Origin: Chaenocephalus aceratus
Taxonomy: Eukaryota; Chordata; Actinopteri; Perciformes; Channichthyidae
DNA length: 64,000 nucleotides
NCBI GenBank assembly: GCA_023974075.1
Contig: CM043799.1
Location: forward strand, 8,457,250 to 8,521,249
Direction: 5' to 3'
In this document: positions 9,165 through 19,592 of the stretch, piece after piece
Position numbering within the stretch: the first letter of the stretch is position 1
How the letters are laid out: every line of letters begins with the position of its first letter
Notes under the pieces: generated by a model
The model's input: only the letters and a program-made list of their open reading frames with translations
Told to the model about the DNA's origin: nothing
Databases searched by the model: none
Program-made: the position numbers and the translations under genes

Positions 9165-10982
9165 GGCAAGGCAAGGCAAGGCAAGTTTATGTATATAGCA
9201 CTTTTCAACGCAAGGCAATTCAAAGTGCTTTACAAAAGAAAATGAAAGACATTAAGCATTAAAAAAGAAAAGCTAATAAAATAAACATTAAGGAAAAATA
9301 CATGGATAAAAGTTACAGTGCAGTCTAAAATATGAATAGTTCAATTAAACATTACAAGAAAAAGTACATGGATAAAAGTTACAGTGCAGTTTAAGATATG
9401 AATAGTTCAATTAAAAGCAGCGACAAAAAGAAAAGTCTTCAGCCTGGATTTAAAAGTAGTAAGAGTTGCAGCGGACCTGCAGGTTTCTGGGAGTTTGTTC
9501 CAGATATTTGGAGCATAATAACTGAACGCTGCTTTACCATGTTTAGTTCTGACTCTGGGGACAGAAATCTGACCAGTCCCTGAAGACCTGAGAGATCTGG
9601 ATGGTTCATAGTTTAGCAGGAGGTCAGTAATGTATTTTGGGCCTAAACCATTCAGTGCTTTATAAACCAGCAGCAGTATTTTGAAATCTATTCTTTGACA
9701 CACAGGAAGCCAGTGTAAAGACTTCAGAACAGGGGTGATGTGATCCACTTTCTTAGTGTTAGTGAGGACTCGAGCAGCGGCGTTCTGAATCAGCTGCAGC
9801 TTTCTAATAGATTTTTTAGTGAGACCTGTGAAGACACCATTGCAGTAGTCCAGTCTACTGAAGATAAAGACATGGACAAGTTTTTCCAAATCCTGCTGTG
9901 ACATTAGTCTTTTAATCCTAGATATATTCTTTAGGTGATAATAGGCTGATTTAGTAACTGTTTTAATGTGACTGTTGAAACTCAGGTCAGAGTCCATGAC
10001 TACACCTAGATTTCTGGCTTTATCTGTTGGTTTGAACATTGCAGACTGAAGCTCAGCGCTAACTTTTAAACGTTCTGCCTTGGCTCCAAAAACCATTACC
10101 TCAGTTTTATCTTTGTTTAATTGGAGAAAGTTCTGACACATCCAGTCATTGATTTGTTCAATGCACTCACTCAGTGTTTGAATTGGAGCATAGTCTCCTG
10201 GTGAAATTGTTACGTAAATTTGTGTGTCATCTGCATAGCTATGGTAACTTATTTTGTTGTTCTTCATTATCTGAGCCAGTGGTAGCATGTAGATGTTAAA
10301 GAGAAGAGGCCCCAAGATGGAGCCTTGAGGAACCCCACATGTCATATTTGTCAACTCAGATGTGTATTTACCTATAGAAACAAAGTTGTTTCTATCCTTT
10401 AAGTAGGATTTAAACCAATTTAGAACTGTTTCCGAAAGTCCCACCCAGTTTTCCAGTCGGTCTAGTAATATGCTGTGGTCAACAGTGTCAAATGCAGCAC
10501 TGAGATCTAATAATACTAACACTGAAGCTCTGCCACTGTCTGTGTTTAAGTGGATGTCGTTAAAGACCTTTACAAGAGTAGTCTCAGTGCTGTGGTTTGG
10601 ACGAAAGACTGACTGGAACACATCGAAACAACTATTTAAATGCAAGAAATTACTCAACTGTTGAAAAACAACTTTTTCAATGATTTTACCTAGAAATGGC
10701 AGGTTTGATATGGGCCTGTAATTGTTCATTACTGAAGCATCTAGATTATTCTTTTTTAAGAGCGGTTTAATGACTGCAGTTTTCAGGGCCTGTGGAAAAA
10801 TACCTGAGTGAAGAGATTTGTTTACTATATGAAGTAGTTCTGAGGCCATGCAAGGCAAAACATCTTTGAAAAATCCTGTTGGAATAATATCAAGGCAGCA
10901 GGAGGAGGATTTCAGAAGTTGTATAATGTCCTCTAGGTTTTTATCATTAATCTGATGGAATTGTGTCATGATGTCTGAATTG
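9165..10982 (-). mobile_element. 5'-truncated L2/CR1-clade LINE
   Basis: Inserted in the copy A LTR with a short duplication ACTTTA (9159-9164, 10983-10988); copy B is the empty site. On the minus strand the element starts inside the reverse-transcriptase ORF. It ends in a 3' UTR whose last bases are short direct repeats (GGCAAG units on the plus strand, 9165-9184), the tail type of L2/CR1 elements, which lack a poly-A tail. Confidence 0.92.
9407..10969 (-). CDS. L2-type reverse transcriptase (5'-truncated ORF2)
   Basis: 520 codons open to a natural stop. RT motifs in order: NNYRPISNLPFLGKIIEK, FRPNHSTETTLVKV, LVLLDLSAAFDTVDH (motif A aspartate), GVPQGSILGPLLFNIY (motif B), HSYADDTQIY with Y245-A-D-D (motif C), then the L2-type C-terminal region LDYCNGVFTGLTKKSI..QNAAARVL and HWLPVCQRIDFK. 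The endonuclease half is absent because of 5' truncation. The first methionine is an internal one and not a biological start. The RT itself carries no internal stop or frameshift, so the insertion looks fairly young. Confidence 0.9.
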   Translation of the reverse strand: MTQFHQINDKNLEDIIQLLKSSSCCLDIIPTGFFKDVLPCMASELLHIVNKSLHSGIFPQALKTAVIKPLLKKNNLDASVMNNYRPISNLPFLGKIIEKVVFQQLSNFLHLNSCFDVFQSVFRPNHSTETTLVKVFNDIHLNTDSGRASVLVLLDLSAAFDTVDHSILLDRLENWVGLSETVLNWFKSYLKDRNNFVSIGKYTSELTNMTCGVPQGSILGPLLFNIYMLPLAQIMKNNKISYHSYADDTQIYVTISPGDYAPIQTLSECIEQINDWMCQNFLQLNKDKTEVMVFGAKAERLKVSAELQSAMFKPTDKARNLGVVMDSDLSFNSHIKTVTKSAYYHLKNISRIKRLMSQQDLEKLVHVFIFSRLDYCNGVFTGLTKKSIRKLQLIQNAAARVLTNTKKVDHITPVLKSLHWLPVCQRIDFKILLLVYKALNGLGPKYITDLLLNYEPSRSLRSSGTGQISVPRVRTKHGKAAFSYYAPNIWNKLPETCRSAATLTTFKSRLKTFLFVAAFN

Positions 10983-11020
10983 ACTTTAATACAGTTTAGA
11001 ACAATATCTGTTTACTTTAA

Positions 11021-11440
11021 TCCCCCTTTTGATCTCACCTTCAGAGATCAACTTATACACAGCATTTGAAACATAACCACTGTCATTCTTTTCTACTGTG
11101 TCTGTCCCCCAACATTTATATAAATCCATCAGTCGCTGGGATTTAGAGCATTTTAAACCTTTAGGAACAGTCCACCATAACAACTTCTTATGACAGTGGA
11201 GGGAGACCAAAATATGTTAAACAAAAATTGTACTTGTCGGCTGAGTCATCGTGCTCGTCTTCCTCCGACGCGTAAGCCAACAAGGGCATTTGGTGGGAAG
11301 GGGCAGCTTCTCCCTCAAAAAATGGGTTATTAAAACAAAGTTCCTCAAAAATGGGATATTAAAACAAAGTCCACACCGGCTATATCAACCTGTTTCAGCG
11401 GAGAGTGTAGTCCCCTGTGCCGTCTTGGCTTGCCGTGTCT
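11021..11440 (-). mobile_element. Retrovirus-like copy A, internal region next to the 3' LTR
   Basis: Polypurine tract at 11021-11030, followed on the minus strand by about 400 bp matching 31361-31812 of copy B. A short open frame is present in both copies (about 11210-10986 here), but I cannot assign it to a retroviral gene. Confidence 0.55.
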
Positions 11441-11930
11441 TTGTCGCCCCGATCCGCTGACGGCGGCTTCTGGGCTGCCTGCTAGAGAGAAGTCTTCTGG
11501 ATCCTCCTCCTCTGGCCCGCTGATGGCGGCTTCCGGGTCGATGCTGGAGAGATGTCTTCCCGATCCTCCTCCTCCGGCCCGCTGATGACGCCTCCCGGGT
11601 CGACTGCTGGAGAGATGTCCTCCCGATCCTCCTCCCCCGATCCGCTGACGGCGGCTTCTGGGCTGCCTGCTAGAGAGAAGTCTTCTGGATCCTCCTTCTC
11701 CGGCCCGCTGATGACGCCTCCCGGGTCGATGCTGGAGAGATGTCTTCCCGATCCTCCTCCTCCGGCCCGCTGATGACGCCTCCCGGGTCGACTGCTGGAG
11801 AGATGTCCTCCCGATCCTCCTCCTCCGGTCCGCTGATGGCGCCTTCTGGGTCGACTGCTGGAGAGATGTCCTCCCGATCCTCCTCCTCCGGTCCGCTGAT
11901 GGCGCCTTCTGTGTCAACTCCTAGACGAGA
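11441..11930 (-). repeat. 63-bp tandem repeat array
   Basis: About 7-8 copies of a unit containing GAGAGATGTCCTCCCGATCC and TCCTCCGGTCCGCTGATGGC. The 63-bp period keeps a reading frame (Arg/Ser-rich, GRRRRIGRTSL type) on the minus strand. It lies directly downstream of the pol stop codon of copy A. Confidence 0.9.
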
Positions 11931-12330
11931 GCCAGGTCTGTCCTGATGTCGTCCAAGGTCCTAGCCGGAGGATTCCCCGCCTCACACTGGCTCCAGTGGT
12001 ACCAGCTGTCCCCCTTTCCTCCTAGGCGGACGGCATGAGAGGTTCGCTGGGTCACTCTGTAGAGGCCGGAGAACCTGGGGTTGAGCCACGTGGGCCTGAT
12101 GACCTTCAGCCAGACAAACTCCGCTGTGTCGGCCTCCTGGGTCCCCCTTTGGCGTCAGCGACCTGTGTGGAGAAATCTGATACCAATCCCTTAAGCCTAC
12201 GTGCAGGGCTCCTGGGCCCTCAGCTGTTTGACCCACCACTGCGTAGGCCACTTGGAGCCTGTTGGTGGGGTGTCTTAAAACAACAGCCGTCTGTGAACAG
12301 GTTTTCTAAATTAATTGTAGACCTCCTATC
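11931..12330 (-). pseudogene. Retroviral-type pol remnant (RNase H piece and integrase C-terminus)
   Basis: On the minus strand a frame ending at the stop 11931-11933 carries the integrase C-terminal module, recognisable by VWLKVIRPTW, TSHAVRLGG and WYHWSQC, about 60-70 residues. Upstream (about 12190-12310), in another frame, are fragments resembling an RNase H start (FTDGCCF) and the following YAVVGQT strand. Most of RNase H and the integrase core are missing between them, so this is an internally deleted relic. It belongs to the same minus-strand element as the LTR at 3809. Beyond 12350 no further retroviral sequence is recognised. Not functional. Confidence 0.65.
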
Positions 12331-12349
12331 AGCCAGTGCAGCTTCATAA

Positions 12350-14760
12350 TCTTAATACTTGGACTGTGCCAACAAAATTAAAATCCCAACATCTTTAGGT
12401 GAACTAAATAACATATTTCAATAGATCTGCATTTCTGACAAGCATCTGTGTTATTCTTAAATGAAATCCTTGAGATCCTATTTAAAATCTAAATATAATA
12501 TGAACTGCTAATGTTTCTGGTAAAGAAACACACCAATGTTATGGATTAAAAAAACAACCAAAATCATGATACTGACAAAGTGAATGATTTCCTGGTGATA
12601 CTGCTTTTACCTGTCAGTGCTTAGATATTATCAAGCTGAACAAATAAATACAGAGTTTCAACAAACTGTCATCAAATGTGTTTCTATTATGAATTTAGAT
12701 GAAATGTATATCCCCATAATGACCTAAACAATAAAGTCTATGGCTTTTACTTCTTTACCAGGCTAGTTACATAATATTGTCTCAATTAAATTATGTCTCA
12801 TTACATTACTATGTTTTAGCTTAACTGTAATATGTTCTTTCTACATTTGAAACCTCAGTTACTTTAATGCCTGTTGAAATATTACAAAATTGCTTCATCA
12901 TCACAGGTCTTCAGTATTCCATTCTGGAATTACATCTCTCACAGTAGCCCCTTGGCCACTGATTCTGCATCTGTGTTACCTGTTATAACTCAATCAATAT
13001 TAGAAACATGTCAACATCCATCAAACTGTATCTTATCCCCAGATATGGAGCAGGGGATTAAAACTGTCAATCAATGGTCAGATTGAAAAATGTAGATTGT
13101 GAAGTTTACACTCCCCCTTTTTACACATGAACTGATGTGTAACAAAATCCTGTATGGGAAGAAAACCTTCACGTAATAATGGATTATAAGAAAATACCAA
13201 ACATTATTCACAAATGTATATCCATCATTTTCCACAGTAAACAATCCAGTGAAAAGAAGAGTTTCTCTCCATCTTTCAGTCCTAAAAGAAAAAGAATCTT
13301 CATGTTTTAGTTTGAGCTTCACATTTTGCAAACCGCCACCTCCTGTGTGAGTAAAATACCATCAAGTAGATTAGAAACGGGTCACAAGTGCGGTTTTTCA
13401 ATTCTGTGGAACTTTAGGAAACCTCTCATTTCCCACAGAGCCCCAGAATAATGTGTTAGTCCAAAAGCATGCTTGATTAGTCATTGTTTTAAATCATGCA
13501 GTTGCACTGATCACATGCAAACATACACTCACATTCACACTCACACTGTCAGGTTGTAATGTCAAGTTTGGTCAGGTTCACCCCAGAGTCAGTCATTGAC
13601 AGTGCCTTCTCAAGTTACACTGTCGGTCAGGGTCAAAGGTCATTTGGTCTCAGTCTTTTTGGCCATGTGTCGTGCTCTGCAGAGACTTTGATATGTCAGC
13701 ATAGGCCAGTATCCTTTGTCCACAAAATCTGTCATATATGGAGCGCCATCATTTATTAATTCACGATTACAACTATAATTTTCCAGATATCTCTAACTTT
13801 TGATCGGGACAGCTGTTTCCCACATTTGCTGCAACTTGGTACAAAACTCACTTCCATATAGTACTACTACTGCAGTTCATTAACACCTAATCTATATTAA
13901 AATGTCTAATAGATCTAATTCAGAAACTTGTGTACTTAACTATTATCTTGAGTCAAACCATTACTAGGATCTGTGTAGCTCTGCATTTCATAGCTCATTA
14001 TACTCATTTATCTTCAATTCTGGTCTACCTAAAAACAATGTTAAACTCTTTAGCAGTGTGTGGAACCCTGGGTGTCCGAACATGCAACAATTACTCCCTA
14101 CTTTATCAAGGATTTAAAAACAGAAGTCATTTCGTATGTCCATCCGAAAGCCCTCCTATGGTAATAACCATGCCACAATGGTGAAACCAATACCTCAAAT
14201 TGAAATATATATTAGAACTAGCTTTCCCTTCAACATGACCTATATAAATAAATATTTGTCTGATTTTATTGAGTGGTTACCAAAACTCTCCCTTTGAACT
14301 GTAGATAAATACTGTAACAACTTAAAACACTACCCAATTCTCACATGAATAAAAACTCTAAAAGAATCATTTGTAAACATGATGAAAAGATTGAAGAATC
14401 TGTTCTACTCTGTACGCCTAACTCCAAAACACCCACTGCTGAAAGTGTAGTGAATATTTCCATCATATCTCCCCCTTTATCCCACAGTACCTTCAGTGTG
14501 TGTTAGGATTATTTTCTCCTTTTACTTTAATAGTTTCTTTTTTACTGCTATTTTTAATTTACCAATTGATTGATTAATGGGTAATACAACTTTTTATATT
14601 TACTTATTTATCAAGTCAATTCAATTTCTTTAAATGTGGTTCTTTAAAATACATTAGTAAATACCTTGTGGAGTATTCACAATAACTAATCCTCTCTAGG
14701 ATATGAAATCCGCTCATCTTTAAGCAGATACTATTTCCTTATTTATTTTTTGTTCATGAT
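12350..14760. other. Unassigned AT-rich interior of the 42-kb unit
   Basis: 2.4 kb with no recognised transposon ends. There is a 59-codon plus-strand open stretch preceded by an acceptor-like TCATCATCACAG (ending 12906), and several short frames without family resemblance. It may be original interior sequence of the large unit or an unrecognised retroviral segment. Confidence 0.4.
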
Positions 14761-14854
14761 AACAATGGTATAACAACCACACGTGTTACCCATAGCTAGT
14801 TTCTATCTCAAGATTATTATGTGTGACATAATAATCAGATGTCTTGTTTGCTAA
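14761..14854. repeat. 94-bp target-site duplication, left copy
   Basis: Starts AACAATGGTATAACAACCAC. It repeats at 18756-18849 with a single mismatch (CTATCTC versus CTATGTC), directly flanking the L1 element. Confidence 0.93.
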
Positions 14855-15138
14855 TATTTCAAATCAATAGACCTTTTAGTCTGGGATGGTTTGAGTTGTG
14901 CCCTTTGTGTATACTGAGCAGAGTTATCTCAGTTTACACTGGGGAGGCCCTTCTTACATAGGAGTTCCCCCTCCCCATTTCAGATTTTACTTCTAGAAGT
15001 AATGTCGCTGATGGAAGCCTATTTTGTTTACCTTATGTTTATTAGTTCCATGTTTTTTGTTTTTGTTCATGTGTACGTTATCATGTTAAGGTCACTCTGG
15101 GTTTACAATGTGGATGTACTAAGAATACTTGGAATCAA

Positions 15139-15621
15139 ATGCTCCAGCAAGAATATAACGTAATTACTCTTAATGTTAACGGGTTACAAAGTCCAATAAA
15201 AAGAAGCAAGCTAATTGCAAAAATGAAAAGAGAAAATCAACACATAATCCTTTGGCAAGAAACTCATTTAGTACACCCATCAGTGAAACAATTTACCTTT
15301 TTCTCCCACCCACATTCCTTTTACTCAAGGATTGACTACTTCTTTATGTTTAAATCAGAGAGACACATAATTATAGACTGTGATATCGGTGTTAGAGATG
15401 TATCAGATCATGCAGGGGTGTATTTGAGACTTCATTTAGATATACCGTCCAAAAGCACTCTCTGGAGACTTAATACCAGCTTGCTTAATGATAGTCAATG
15501 CGTACATTTTACTGAGAAGGAAATTCGGGAATATCTGGAATTCAACAATACTGAGGATATTTCACCAAGTGTTTTATGGGATGCGGCAAAGGCAGTGCTT
15601 AGAGGAAAACTAATAATGTGA
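15139..15621 (+). pseudogene. L1 endonuclease with internal deletion
   Basis: Begins as an AP-type endonuclease (VITLNVNGLQSP, then LWQETHL with the catalytic glutamate). It jumps directly to the C-terminal part of the domain (FTFFSHPHSFYSRIDYFF, VSDHAGVYL). Roughly 120-130 residues holding the GGDFN aspartate/asparagine block are missing compared with intact L1 endonucleases. The frame ends at TGA 15619-15621, and a second in-frame stop lies at 15718-15720 before the RT segment. This endonuclease could not nick DNA, so the copy must have been mobilised before the damage or in trans. Confidence 0.85.
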
Positions 15622-15720
15622 TCTTCAAAAAGGAAAAAAGAGAAACAGAAACAATTGAATGATCTAACGACCAAACTGAAAACATTAGAACAAAAACATG
15701 TGGAATTAAACAACCCCTAA

Positions 15721-18501
15721 ATGTTAGAACAAGTTAAGGCAACAAAACAAGAACTGAATAAGATATTAGATAAACATGTGGAGATTAAACTCAAATATGT
15801 CAAACAGACTTACTATGAAAACGGTCCGAGAGCCCAAAAAATGCTTGCATGGAAATTAAGGAAACAGCAATCTGAAAGGTCAATCTTTAAAATCCGAGAT
15901 CCACATTCCAACAACATGTGTTATAAACCAGGAGATATACAACACTCCTTTGAAAGATATTACAAAGAGCTATACTCTCAACCTAATGCAGCAGAATCCT
16001 CTGTCGTTAAAGCTTTCCTGGATTCCCTAGACTTACCATCAGTTGGTGTGGAGCAAAATAAATTGGTTACAAAAGAAATTACAATTTTAGAGATCGACAG
16101 TGCCATATCAAGACTGAAAACAAGCAAGGTGCCAGGGGGAGACGGGCTTCCAGCAGAATGGTACAAGACATTTAGGGAACTATTAACACCTATGCTATTA
16201 AAGTGTTTCACTTATGTCCTTAATGGAGGAGAGACCCCTGCTTCCTGGAAACAGGCTATAATATCTGTGATTCCGAAGATAGGAAAAGACAGAAGTGAAT
16301 GCAGTTCTTACAGACCTATTTCAGTTTTAAACATAGATTACCGGCTATTTTCCTCAATAATTTCAAAAAGACTTGAAAACATAGTTCCTGACTTAATTGA
16401 CACTGATCAAACAGAATTTATTAAAAACAGGCAGACACAAGATAATGTGAGACGTGCATTGTTTGTGATTGATAAAATGAGTAAAAACAATTCTGAGTCT
16501 TTAGCAATTAGCCTCGACGCAGAAAAGGCCTTTGACTCAGTGCGATGGGAGTTTCTGTATTTGGTGTTGCGCCGTTTCGGTTTTAATGAGAAAGTCATAG
16601 GATGTCTTAAATCCCTATACAACTTGCCAACAGCCAGGATTAAATTAAATGGGAATCTCTCAAAGACTGTAGCGTTGGAGAGGGGGTGCCGCCAAGGTTG
16701 TCCTTTAAGTCCCACCCTCTTCGCATTATTTATAGAACCACTTGCTCAATCAATAAGAGAAAATGTTGAAATAACTGGAATTTATATTAAAGAAATAGAG
16801 CACAAAATAGGTCTGTACGCGGACGACATTCTGTTGACCCTCTCCAACCCAGACTCAAGCCAACCTAAACTTATGTCATGCTTGGTTCAATTCGGTTTTT
16901 ACTCAGGATATAAATTAAACATAAATAAGACCCAAACTCTTTCTTACCACTACTCACCACAGGGGAGCGTACGGGAAATGTACAATTTTAAGTGGAATAC
17001 CTCCAGTATTAAACACCTCGGTGTTACTATACCAAAGAATTTGGCCAATATTTACAACATGAATTACGGGAATATCACAAAGGAACTTCAAAAAGATTTG
17101 CATAGATGGAGTCCTCTGACTCTTAACATGCACAACCAGATTGAGATCGTAAAGATGAACACTCTACCACGCCTGCTGTTCCTCTTTCAGTCACTGTCTA
17201 TAGAGATACCAACAAAACAGTTCAACGATTGGAATCGAATGATATCCAGATTTATATGGAAAGGTCAGAAACCCAGAGTGCGACTAAAAACACTGCAGTT
17301 ATCGAAAGAAAAGGGAGGAATGTCCCTTCCATGCTTTGAAGACTACTATAAAGCAGCACAATTAAGGTATTTAGTTTGCTGGTGCAATTGTGACTATGAT
17401 GCAAAATGGAAAGACCTTGAACTGAGCCAACTGAACATACCCCTTCAATGTATATTAGGTGATAAATCCTCAAAGACTGCACACTCTGATAAATTAAGCC
17501 GCTGGACATTGGTTCCGCTCAATATTTGGTTCAAAATTTGCAAAGAATTAAAACTTGAAAGAAAATCCATGTTATTGAGATGGGTGGCGTTTGATAAAGA
17601 TTTTAAACCATCAGAGCTGGATTTTAGATTTAAACAATGGATCCATAAAGGCATTACATCATATTCTCTAATAGCTACCAGTACTGGCTTGAAAAGTGTC
17701 CAACAGCTAACAGAAACCTGCAATTTGGAGCCCCAGGATTTCTACAGGTACTTACAGCTCAGGCATCACTTTGATAGGAATATTAGAATGAAAGGGAACA
17801 CCGAATTTGACCTGATTGACATTTTTGTGGGCGCATACAAGGGCAATACCCAAAATAAACTGGTTTCTAGAATATACTCCTGTCTACAATATGCCAAGAA
17901 CCACTCAACCCTATATGTGAAAGCCAAATGGGAAGTCGAAGCTAATATTACTATTACAGAAGAGGATTGGTCTAACATATGTAAAATACAATCCACCACC
18001 TCCAGCTCTGGCCTTTGGAGAGAATTCTCATGGAAGAATATTATTCGATTTTTTCTAACTCCAAGAATAAAATACCATCAGAATGACAGACCAGAATCTG
18101 GACACTGCTGGAGGCAGTGTAGTAATATAATGGCTGATCATTTCCACATATTCTGGAACTGTCCAGTGATCAAACCCTATTGGCTATCTATAATAATGGA
18201 AATAAATTCAATTATTGGCTTTGAGATTCCAAACAGTTTTGAGGGGATTTATTTAGCTAATATACCAGTGGAATTTAGTGTTCGGGACAAGTATCTTCTT
18301 AAAATATTACTGACAGCCAGCAAAAAGGCAATCACCAAAAAATGGCTTGTGAAAGATCCACCAACAAAGGGAGAATGGATAAACATTGTAAATGACTTGT
18401 TTCGCATGGAGAGGCTGACTTTTTCTCTAAGACTCTGTAGTGAAAAATGTGACAATTACTGGTCCAAATGGGTTTTGCACATGAAGAGGGGGGTCACATA
18501 A
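15721..18501 (+). CDS. L1-type reverse transcriptase (ORF2 C-terminal part)
   Basis: 926 codons, same frame as the upstream endonuclease relic. RT motifs: KVPGGDGLPAEWYK, YRPISVLNIDYRLFSS, SLDAEKAFDSVRWEFL (motif A), GCRQGCPLSPTLFALFIEPL (motif B), LYADDILLTL with Y366-A-D-D (motif C), SGYKLNINKTQT, IKHLGVTIP. A C-terminal cysteine/histidine cluster of the L1 type (HCWRQCSNIMADHFHIFWNC) lies near residues 795-815. No internal stop or frameshift is present, unlike the endonuclease. The methionine used is not the natural start because ORF2 should be continuous with the endonuclease. Confidence 0.9.
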   Translation: MLEQVKATKQELNKILDKHVEIKLKYVKQTYYENGPRAQKMLAWKLRKQQSERSIFKIRDPHSNNMCYKPGDIQHSFERYYKELYSQPNAAESSVVKAFLDSLDLPSVGVEQNKLVTKEITILEIDSAISRLKTSKVPGGDGLPAEWYKTFRELLTPMLLKCFTYVLNGGETPASWKQAIISVIPKIGKDRSECSSYRPISVLNIDYRLFSSIISKRLENIVPDLIDTDQTEFIKNRQTQDNVRRALFVIDKMSKNNSESLAISLDAEKAFDSVRWEFLYLVLRRFGFNEKVIGCLKSLYNLPTARIKLNGNLSKTVALERGCRQGCPLSPTLFALFIEPLAQSIRENVEITGIYIKEIEHKIGLYADDILLTLSNPDSSQPKLMSCLVQFGFYSGYKLNINKTQTLSYHYSPQGSVREMYNFKWNTSSIKHLGVTIPKNLANIYNMNYGNITKELQKDLHRWSPLTLNMHNQIEIVKMNTLPRLLFLFQSLSIEIPTKQFNDWNRMISRFIWKGQKPRVRLKTLQLSKEKGGMSLPCFEDYYKAAQLRYLVCWCNCDYDAKWKDLELSQLNIPLQCILGDKSSKTAHSDKLSRWTLVPLNIWFKICKELKLERKSMLLRWVAFDKDFKPSELDFRFKQWIHKGITSYSLIATSTGLKSVQQLTETCNLEPQDFYRYLQLRHHFDRNIRMKGNTEFDLIDIFVGAYKGNTQNKLVSRIYSCLQYAKNHSTLYVKAKWEVEANITITEEDWSNICKIQSTTSSSGLWREFSWKNIIRFFLTPRIKYHQNDRPESGHCWRQCSNIMADHFHIFWNCPVIKPYWLSIIMEINSIIGFEIPNSFEGIYLANIPVEFSVRDKYLLKILLTASKKAITKKWLVKDPPTKGEWINIVNDLFRMERLTFSLRLCSEKCDNYWSKWVLHMKRGVT

Positions 18502-18755
18502 CCCTGAGATATTTATTTTATATTGCTTTACTCCTTTTGGTACAATAGTCTATAAATGGTGCATAACTCTGCTTCTACTGTATGTTTCACACAGATTGGT
18601 TGTGAACCCGTTGTGAGGGAGATCTTCCCATATCACAAGAATAATTGCTGAGAACATGTTGATGATATATTACCCCAGTGACCTGTATGTTGTATGTTAC
18701 TTGTTTGTTTTTTTCCTCTGTATTGTCTCCAAATTAAAAATAAAGTATTAAAAAA

Positions 18756-18849
18756 AACAATGGTATAACAACCACACGTGTTACCCATAGCTAGTTTCTA
18801 TGTCAAGATTATTATGTGTGACATAATAATCAGATGTCTTGTTTGCTAA
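18756..18849. repeat. 94-bp target-site duplication, right copy
   Basis: One mismatch to 14761-14854; begins right after the A-rich LINE tail. Confidence 0.93.
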
Positions 18850-19080
18850 ACAAGAATATTAAACTTTAATCTTTTCAGTATTCCAGACCATAATTTAAAC
18901 AAGCAGCCTCTTATCTAAACACTAAGCATTAAGGTTTCTACACCACCCCCTGGGAAAATCTTGCACAATTATGCTGTAAAATCATTGCATCATTCCTTCA
19001 GAGTCTGAACAATCTGAGACAAGCATGTCTCAAGATCTTGTCATAATGAGCACAGTCAGTGATGCAGCTGTAGTCAGTGG

Positions 19081-19111
19081 CAGGGTCCCCAAAAAGCTAG
19101 GACCGGCCCTG
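19081..19111. mobile_element. 31-bp hAT-like mini-element
   Basis: CAGGGTCC..GGCCCTG, 31 bp in all, starts CAGGG and ends CCCTG. It is flanked by the perfect 8-bp repeat GTCAGTGG (19073-19080, 19112-19119). The ends resemble the common fish hAT terminus CAGGGCCGGCCC also seen at 52053. It looks like a transposon reduced to its two tips. Confidence 0.5.
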
Positions 19112-19375
19112 GTCAGTGGGCTCGCAGCTAACAATGTCCCAATGTCCCGGGGACCATACAAATTCCTACTGGGACACAAATCTATTTTGTCCGGGACTAT
19201 TTCGGGACAGTGAAAACAAAATTAAAAGTAAACTTCAAAATGGGTATTATTTTCAAAGTCATTGGGCTGTCAAATCATAGAATGCATTCTACGTCATCCA
19301 CTCTGCTGCTGACTGCTGCTAGACTCGAGTCGCGCCAATGCAACGGTCACGACAGAAAGAAACAAGAAGAAAGAA

Positions 19376-19495
19376 ATGCTGAGGTGGTTGAATAAGCAGC
19401 CCCCTGGCCCTGATGCAAGCCCCAATGCCAATTCTGCCGACTCCAGAAACGAGAAAGTCCCAAGTCCTGGTCATGATGCATCGTCTTCCACTGTG
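19376..19495 (+). CDS. hAT transposase first exon
   Basis: 40 codons starting MLRWLNKQPPGPDASPNANS and ending exactly at the donor GTAAGT (ACTGTG|GTAAG). The Ser/Pro/Asn-rich leader with MLRW start matches the beginning of ZNF862-like hAT proteins as I know them. The next recognisable coding is 1 kb away at 20484, so the intervening exon(s) with the catalytic core are lost. Confidence 0.55.
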
Positions 19496-19525
19496 GTAAG
19501 TTAGTTGTCTTAAGTGTCAATGTTA

Positions 19526-19592
19526 GCTAGCGCTCGCTAACTAACGCTAGTGCTAGCTCGCGCTAGCGCTAACTAACACTAGCGCTAGCTAA
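19526..19592. repeat. GCTAGC-rich palindrome cluster
   Basis: Within the first intron of the hAT element, overlapping GTTAGCTAGCG, AGCGCTAGC and CTAGTGCTAGC motifs form several short inverted repeats. Confidence 0.7.

Larger units (their letters stand above)
14855..18755 (+). mobile_element. L1/Tx1-like LINE, 5'-truncated
   Basis: A plus-strand LINE lacking ORF1. It carries an endonuclease relic and a long RT-coding ORF, a 3' UTR, and a short A-rich tail (AATTAAAAATAAAGTATTAA). It is bounded by the unusually long 94-bp duplication. The match between the two duplication copies (93/94) dates the insertion as recent relative to its neighbours. Confidence 0.92.
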
